From the NCBI GenBank assembly GCA_018715345.1, contig DVLT01000057.1, positions 1 to 57,311 on the forward strand: a stretch of DNA of 57,311 nucleotides. The letters run 5' to 3'. The stretch's first letter is position 1; each line of letters starts with the position of its first letter. The notes below the pieces were generated by a model. That model was not told where the DNA came from. It did not search any database and saw nothing but the letters and a program-made list of their open reading frames with translations. Positions 52,620-57,311 of this stretch are shown one piece after another. Origin of the DNA: Candidatus Onthocola gallistercoris. GTDB lineage: Bacteria > Bacillota > Clostridia > Lachnospirales > Lachnospiraceae. Made by a program: the position numbers and the translations under genes.

Positions 52620-53405
52620 TTAGTCCAATTCCAACAAAAACTGGAACGGTTCATCCGCAAATGTGAGCCGATCGCCAGGATGCAGCTGTATCTTCTGATC
52701 CGTTCCCACAGGCGTTTCCGAATCATTTAAAAATGTTCCGTTGGTGGACCCCAGATCCTCCAGATAATAGTCTCCTTCCCGGAACAGGATACTGGCATGC
52801 CGACGGCTGACCGCCTTGTTGTCCACAACATAATCTGCCGCCGCCCGGCTCTTTCCAAACATAAAGTTCATCCGGTTCATCAAGATCTTTTCACCGGTGC
52901 CGATCCTATAAAAATAGGGCATGTCCTCTTTCACCATGGAAAGCAACTCTTTTTCCAATTTTTCAAAGCCATCCTCACTGCCATTTCTCAGCTTCTCCAA
53001 AAGGCTCTCCTTTCCCGGTGACAGAGCCAATTCCCCGCCCGCCGGCAGGCACAGAAAACTTATCTGATCCCGCTTTTCACCGGTGCAATACATATAACGG
53101 AAATCCCAGACGATCTCCCCATAGGGTATCATATATTCGTCAATCTCCCGGCAGGCTTCCAAAACGCGGCTCTCCAATTCCCGCAAAAATGCTCCGCCCT
53201 CTTCTTTTATCCGTTCCAACACCCCGATCCCACATATATTCTCCTGCAAGATCCGCCCCTTTTCCATGGGACAAGGCCGATAAAGGTGTTCAAAAGAATG
53301 ATATCGGAACATATTCTCCGTCAGGCGATCCACAACGCCGGTATCCCCCGGCGGGCAGACGATACAGTCTCCATACCTCATCTTATATCTGTGCAGTTCC
53401 ATCAT
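52620..53405 (-). CDS. DUF6382-like protein with C-terminal FHA domain
   Basis: A 261-residue cytosolic protein. The N-terminal 165 residues (MELHRYKMRYGDCIVCPPG) match a domain often found before FHA in Clostridia (DUF6382 as I recall it). The FHA domain spans about 178-258 with all phosphothreonine contacts: Arg in FGKSRAAADYVV, Ser and His in AVSRRHASI, and Asn in GSTNGTFLND. It should read proteins phosphorylated by the kinase two genes downstream. The ATG is one of two in tandem, overlapping the previous stop by 4 bases. Confidence 0.85.
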   Translation of the reverse strand: MMELHRYKMRYGDCIVCPPGDTGVVDRLTENMFRYHSFEHLYRPCPMEKGRILQENICGIGVLERIKEEGGAFLRELESRVLEACREIDEYMIPYGEIVWDFRYMYCTGEKRDQISFLCLPAGGELALSPGKESLLEKLRNGSEDGFEKLEKELLSMVKEDMPYFYRIGTGEKILMNRMNFMFGKSRAAADYVVDNKAVSRRHASILFREGDYYLEDLGSTNGTFLNDSETPVGTDQKIQLHPGDRLTFADEPFQFLLELD

Positions 53406-54376
53406 GATGCACATCCCTCCTGTAACTGTGTAAGCATCTCCATCCTTGAAATCTTTTCCACCAGTTCATGCGCTTCCATACTTTGCTTCATGATGCCTCC
53501 CACGACCTTCACATCCGCCGATTCGCAAAAACTTGTCTTTGTCTCGTCCAGCATATTGTAGATCAGTTCATCCTCCGGCAGTTCCCCTGAAAACCATACA
53601 GGCGCAAACTGTCTGTACTGCTCAAATCCGGCATTGGATCTGGGCGTTCCACAGTGGATCCATATATGCTTCTCTGCCAATTCCAGTATCGTACAAAGTA
53701 CCGGACATAAAACGTCCAAACCTTGGATCAGGATATGATCCCACTGATCCTCCCCCATCAATGCCGCCAGTATATCCCTGGCCTGCTCACCTTCCAGGGC
53801 AGGCAAAATCCTTCGTCCATATGTATCTTCGATCTTACCCCGTCTCTCAGAAACCATCTGTATGGCGCCTTTCAGACGATCTGTCCATTCGGTCTGGTCA
53901 GCCAGCCCTTCATAAAATTCCCGGCAGTCTGTTCCATTTTTTTCTGTAGGTTCTTCCATGTTCCAACACAGGATCTTCATATCCCTTTCTTCCAGGAAAC
54001 GCGCGATCGCCTCTGTGACTGTCGTTGTGCCAGACTGACGTTCACATCCGGATATGAGCCAGACCTTTGTCTTGCGCTCCGCTTTTTTGCTCTGGTCTTT
54101 CAGATAAACGTTATAGCGATCACATATATCTGAAATGATACGGGACGCGGCCTGATATTTGAAAACTTTGTCCGGGAGTTCTTTCTGTTCCTCGACTTCG
54201 GTCCATACGATATGAAAAACCCCGTCCGGGCAGACTTCCTCTTCCTCTGTGACCACCACGTCTGCGTCCTGGGGCCCTGCAAGAAATACTTCCACACCAT
54301 CTGTCGGATACTTTTCACAGTAATTCCGCAATCTTTCTGCAAAATCATCTTTATTTCCGGATACAGCGATTTTCAC
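53402..54376 (-). CDS. MinD/CpaE-like protein with degenerate P-loop
   Basis: A 324-residue cytosolic protein. Residues 1-95 look like the receiver-type domain of CpaE; residues 105-310 are a MinD/ParA fold. The Walker A region, ISGCERQSGTTTVTEAIARFL near 110, has the Thr pair but lacks the usual GKT lysine. DHILIQGLDVLCPV near 215 corresponds to Walker B and ends in no clear second Asp. ATP hydrolysis is therefore doubtful. I choose GTG at 54376 as the start: a GGAGG lies 8 bases before it and the protein would begin KIAVSGNKDDF; the ATG five codons earlier overlaps that ribosome site. It is the first gene of the operon. Confidence 0.75.
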   Translation of the reverse strand: MKIAVSGNKDDFAERLRNYCEKYPTDGVEVFLAGPQDADVVVTEEEEVCPDGVFHIVWTEVEEQKELPDKVFKYQAASRIISDICDRYNVYLKDQSKKAERKTKVWLISGCERQSGTTTVTEAIARFLEERDMKILCWNMEEPTEKNGTDCREFYEGLADQTEWTDRLKGAIQMVSERRGKIEDTYGRRILPALEGEQARDILAALMGEDQWDHILIQGLDVLCPVLCTILELAEKHIWIHCGTPRSNAGFEQYRQFAPVWFSGELPEDELIYNMLDETKTSFCESADVKVVGGIMKQSMEAHELVEKISRMEMLTQLQEGCAS

Positions 54377-54396
54377 TCTAAAAACCTCCATACTTC

Positions 54397-54425
54397 TTAA
54401 CTTATGTGTTTTTATTTGATATAAT
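54397..54425 (+). promoter_or_regulatory. Possible promoter of the XRE-type regulator gene
   Basis: TTAACT (54397-54402), 17-base spacer, TATAAT (54420-54425), about 90 bases before the ATG. The -35 is weak. Confidence 0.4.
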
Positions 54426-54445
54426 ATCGTTTAATTACAATATTT

Positions 54446-54474
54446 ATTTTAACATTTACTGAAATGTGTGTAAA
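54446..54474 (-). promoter_or_regulatory. Promoter of the kinase/WXG100 operon
   Basis: Minus strand TTTACA (54469-54474), 17-base spacer, TAAAAT (54446-54451), about 70 bases before the MinD-like GTG. The next upstream bases are the TTGTGACAA repeats. Confidence 0.6.
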
Positions 54475-54475
54475 T

Positions 54476-54496
54476 TTGTGACAAGTTTTGTGACAA
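54476..54496 (+). promoter_or_regulatory. Tandem TTGTGACAA operator-like repeats
   Basis: TTGTGACAA at 54476-54484 and again at 54488-54496, one helical turn apart (12 bases). Each is a near-perfect 9-base palindrome. They lie directly upstream of the operon -35 and between promoter and start of the divergent regulator, the classic place for autoregulation. Confidence 0.55.
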
Positions 54497-54516
54497 GTTT
54501 TATGAAAGGAGACCCC

Positions 54517-55989
54517 ATGTCTATTTTCTCAGAACATCTCCACAGGTTGATCACCCAGGCCAATATCTCGGTATCCCGGCTTTCCAGAGAAACCGGCATT
54601 GACCGGTCCTATATCCAGAAATTTCTCAATGGCAGCCGTATACCCAGCAGCGAAAGTTATGTGACAAAAATCTGCCACTCACTCCAACTCACCTCCCGTC
54701 AACGGACAGAATTTGTCAACAGCTACCGGATCGCCCGGGTCGGTGAAACATCCTATTCCCATTTTCTTGCAGTCAAGGAATTTATCGAAAATATCCAGGA
54801 CATCAACATGTCCCATACCGTATCCGTTTCCCTTCCATCCGGAGACGTGCCGCCTATCCCCGCCCAGCCTAATGTGGAAGCTTTACAGGGATCCATCAAT
54901 ATCAACCAGGCGATCAAGCTGGCTCTGGAGCGGGAATGTTGTCAGGAACAGCCTGAAATCTATCTTCTGATCCAGCCGGAACATGTTTTTCTCAATCAGC
55001 TGCTGGCATTGCTCAGCCAGACCCACAAAAACGTGGCCATACACCATTTTATCAGTCTGGATAACGATAGCCATAGTTCCTGGGATAACTGCTACAATAT
55101 CCGCATTCTTCAAGCCATCCTGCCCATGATCTTTAACCATCCCAATTATGACGCGCAATACTGCTATGAGAATGTGGCCTCCCATTTTAATGACAATACG
55201 ATCTTTCCTTATGCCATCATCACATCCCAGACAGCTCTTTTGCTGTCTTATGACATGCGTACTGCCTTACTGTCCCATGACGAAGGCATCCGGGAAGTGT
55301 ACCGTTTTAAATTCCGTAAACTTTTTGACAGTTACGAGCCCCTGTACCAGAAGGTGGACGACTACTATTCCTATTTTGAATCCATGCTCACTCCGGCTCT
55401 CCAGTATCATGACAAGGCTATTTCCTTTCAGCTTGAGCCCTGTTTCGGCTACATGATCACACCGGATTTTATCACGGAAGCGGCCAATATTGACTACGCC
55501 ACATTGGATAAAGTGCTCCTCCTATTTGAACAAAGGGAAAAATATATGTCGCAAGTATCGGATAAATTAAAGGTCACTGCCTATTTTACCGAAAAGGGTC
55601 TCAAAAACTTTCTGAAAACAGGCCGCATAAGCGAATGCCCGCCGGAACTGTACTCGCCTTTCCCCGAAAGTATCCGATATGATTTTGTCAAGCAGCTGTA
55701 TTACGGACTGCTGGGCGGTACTTTGAATCAGGAAATCCGCCTGATCTCACCATCCTTCCATATCCCGGACAATCTGATCATCTCCTCCCACGATGACAAT
55801 CATCTGCTGCTCACGCTGATCCAGTCCGCTGGAAAATATCTGACTCTTTCCTTCAATGAAACCAGTATTGTCCACGCGTTTAATGATTTTTTCGAATATC
55901 TTCCCCTGAGTCCATGGATATTATCACATGAGGAAACTCTTGGGGTGTTAAAAAAGTATCTTCCTTCCAAGACAGATACTATCCGGTAA
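54517..55989 (+). CDS. XRE-type HTH transcriptional regulator with large C-terminal domain
   Basis: A 490-residue protein. Residues 1-60 form a Cro/CI-like helix-turn-helix (RLITQANISVSRLSRETGI, DRSYIQKFLNGSRIPS). The remaining 430 residues show no domain I recognise; they lack membrane segments and contain long helical and aromatic-rich stretches. AAAGGAG sets the ATG at 54517; an in-frame ATG at 54466 would place the operator repeats inside the coding region and has no ribosome site. Divergent position next to the kinase operon suggests it controls that operon and itself. Confidence 0.75.
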   Translation: MSIFSEHLHRLITQANISVSRLSRETGIDRSYIQKFLNGSRIPSSESYVTKICHSLQLTSRQRTEFVNSYRIARVGETSYSHFLAVKEFIENIQDINMSHTVSVSLPSGDVPPIPAQPNVEALQGSININQAIKLALERECCQEQPEIYLLIQPEHVFLNQLLALLSQTHKNVAIHHFISLDNDSHSSWDNCYNIRILQAILPMIFNHPNYDAQYCYENVASHFNDNTIFPYAIITSQTALLLSYDMRTALLSHDEGIREVYRFKFRKLFDSYEPLYQKVDDYYSYFESMLTPALQYHDKAISFQLEPCFGYMITPDFITEAANIDYATLDKVLLLFEQREKYMSQVSDKLKVTAYFTEKGLKNFLKTGRISECPPELYSPFPESIRYDFVKQLYYGLLGGTLNQEIRLISPSFHIPDNLIISSHDDNHLLLTLIQSAGKYLTLSFNETSIVHAFNDFFEYLPLSPWILSHEETLGVLKKYLPSKTDTIR

Positions 55990-55993
55990 ACGC

Positions 55994-56030
55994 AAAAAGA
56001 TCCAGCCGGTCTGATGATGGCTGGATCTTT
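55994..56030. terminator. Bidirectional terminator between regulator and WG-repeat gene
   Basis: AAAGATCCAGCC, 11-base loop, GGCTGGATCTTTCC on the plus strand; the minus strand reads GATCCAGCC ... GGCTGGATC TTTTTG. Confidence 0.8.
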
Positions 56031-56049
56031 CCTTTGCCTTGATCTGTTT

Positions 56050-57311
56050 TCAGTTTTCAAAATTTTCCAAAAGACTGGGGCCGGTGGTTTCCATGCTGCC
56101 CGGAAGGATCTGTATGACTGCCGAGTCACTGCCGATGGTTTCCGTTTCGGTCTGTTGGGTCTCTTCCGTAGAAGGCTGGGGACTTTCTGTCTGAGACTCT
56201 GTCTGCGGCGCTTCCGTTTCCGTCTGAGGCGTCTCCGTCTGCGGCGCCTCTGTCAAAGGCGCTTCCGTCTGTACGGTCTCTTCCGGAGTTGCTGTCGTCG
56301 CCGGACTTTCGGTCTCCGGTTCCTCTTCCGCGCCTTCCAGCCGGACCACGCCCCATTTGCCATCATATTTTACCCAGGCCTGGCCTTGATAAGACGGCAG
56401 GGCTTTTTCAAAGACAAATGCCGTCATCCCTTTTCCTTGTCGATCCACATAGCCCCACTTACCGTCTTTACAAACCGGCGTCGCCCCGTTATGGGTATAG
56501 GAGGCTGCTTCATATTCAAAAGGAATCACGGTCTTTCCGGTGATGTCCACAGCGCCCCACTTGCCGTCTTTGCACAGGACGATCAAACCGTCTGCCAGTT
56601 GGAAACCATAATCATACAATTCACCATTGATCCGATTTCCCTTTCCGTCAAAAATGACCACCCCTGCCGGTTCCTTATCTCCAGCCTTATCATAGGCCAG
56701 TACAGCGCCGGCACAGCTATCATCAAAGCCTTCCCCCTTCTGGTCTGACTCCAATATGTAATAGGACGGCGTATAGACAGCCGTATCCAACGCCTGCCCA
56801 TCTGAGCCATCCGGATTGATGACAATGGGTTGATCCTCACTGTTGGTCTTACCGATCGTTGGAAGGCCGGAGGCGCTCCGTTCCACAGTTCCCTGGGCCG
56901 CGATCTCCTTGCCCGTATAATCGATCAGACCATATTTTTCCGTCTCATCTTCCCCTGTCTCTTTAACGCCAAAGTTATGGGTCTCCACAGCGGGTTCCGT
57001 CTGATCCGCCTCCGTCTTTGGCTCCTGACAGGTCAGGACGACACTCATCCAGGCTGCCGCCGTCTGGTCCAGCGACCGGACACTTCCTGGATAATTGGTG
57101 ATCACCGGTTCCATATCATAAAAGTCATAGGACGGCGCCAAAGCCCAATCGATCTTTACAGCCGATCCTGTATCTGTCCCAGACTCGCTTTCACTATCCG
57201 GCGTCCCCTCTGCATCTTCTTTTTCCGACGCATCCGTTTTCTCATCCTCTGAGGCTTCCACAGGCGGAACCGGGAGCTCTTCTTCCAACTTATCCTCTAT
57301 CTCCGGCGAAC
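56050..57311 (-). CDS. WG-repeat extracellular protein, 5' end cut by window edge
   Basis: The frame is open through base 57311; a TTG at 57288 is an accident of the frame, so the true start lies outside. The visible 420 residues have an acidic Ser/Glu-rich front, then WG-type repeats (DGKWGAVDITGKTVIPFEYE, DGKWGYVDRQGKG, DGKWGVV) from about 56330 to 56640, which form beta-sheet surface repeats. The C-terminal 85 residues are low complexity with Thr-Glu-Ala-Pro units (TEAPQTETPQTE). An acidic linker before the repeats suggests a membrane anchor upstream, like the zinc-ribbon proteins of the neighbouring operon. Its function is unknown, possibly wall or protein binding. Confidence 0.7.
   Translation of the reverse strand, partial: SPEIEDKLEEELPVPPVEASEDEKTDASEKEDAEGTPDSESESGTDTGSAVKIDWALAPSYDFYDMEPVITNYPGSVRSLDQTAAAWMSVVLTCQEPKTEADQTEPAVETHNFGVKETGEDETEKYGLIDYTGKEIAAQGTVERSASGLPTIGKTNSEDQPIVINPDGSDGQALDTAVYTPSYYILESDQKGEGFDDSCAGAVLAYDKAGDKEPAGVVIFDGKGNRINGELYDYGFQLADGLIVLCKDGKWGAVDITGKTVIPFEYEAASYTHNGATPVCKDGKWGYVDRQGKGMTAFVFEKALPSYQGQAWVKYDGKWGVVRLEGAEEEPETESPATTATPEETVQTEAPLTEAPQTETPQTETEAPQTESQTESPQPSTEETQQTETETIGSDSAVIQILPGSMETTGPSLLENFEN

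Noticed and set aside
45158-54376. Classical type VII secretion locus
   Set aside because: No EssC/EccC FtsK-type ATPase, EssB, EsaA or YukD-like gene is present in the window, so the name is not warranted.

Overview
The window reads as chromosome of an anaerobic, low-to-mid GC Bacillota, most likely a Lachnospiraceae-type gut Clostridium. The grounds are class 1B PyrD/PyrK, FabK instead of FabI, a compact acc/fab operon, a folC-folE-HD-folP-folBK operon, strong AGGAGG ribosome sites, and a membrane gene set rich in zinc-ribbon proteins. Nearly everything is on the minus strand. No phage, insertion sequence, rRNA or CRISPR array is visible.

Layout. 1-2.2 kb: an in-frame chimera of a LicT-type antiterminator and a GH1 6-phospho-beta-glucosidase (decayed beta-glucoside operon), then a HAD-IIA phosphatase. 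2.3-8.4 kb: purine operon purK-purE-purF-purM-purN-purD behind a consensus promoter; its PurF departs from the family at several signature positions. 8.5-12.5 kb: pyrE followed by small membrane genes, a VanZ-like protein and an M29 aminopeptidase. 12.5-16 kb: an accessory island with a TetR regulator, two intact small genes, and three genes (aldo/keto reductase, Cof-type HAD phosphatase, an unknown exported-type protein) that look damaged by internal deletions. 16.2-21.8 kb: pyrC-pyrF-pyrK-pyrD with a siroheme/4Fe-4S sulfite/nitrite-reductase-like gene at the end. 21.8-24.6 kb: M50 protease, COG2426 membrane protein, YdcF-like and NUDIX genes, tRNA-Gly. 24.7-33.6 kb: one long operon, rlmI-like, folC, folE, HD hydrolase, folP, folB-folK fusion, adenosine-deaminase-like gene, pheA and a DUF815-type ATPase. 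33.7-35.2 kb: two plus-strand membrane genes. 35.3-43.6 kb: fatty-acid operon acpP-fabK-fabD-fabG-fabF-accB-fabZ-accC-accD-accA, with a FabT-like palindrome on its promoter and an internal terminator. 43.7-45 kb: a PLP aminotransferase.

45.1-54.4 kb is the most unusual part: ten tightly packed minus-strand genes encoding a MinD/CpaE-like protein with a broken P-loop, an FHA protein, four zinc-ribbon membrane proteins (one ending in a C-type-lectin fold), a receptor-type Ser/Thr kinase with TPRs, a tiny membrane protein and two WXG100-like proteins. A divergent XRE-type regulator (54.5-56 kb) shares the control region, which holds two TTGTGACAA repeats. Two of the zinc-ribbon proteins carry acidic Thr-x-x-Leu sites of the kind FHA domains read. 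I infer a kinase/FHA-controlled cell-envelope machine that handles WXG100 proteins; no EssC/FtsK-type motor is in the window. A WG-repeat protein, cut by the window edge, follows convergently.
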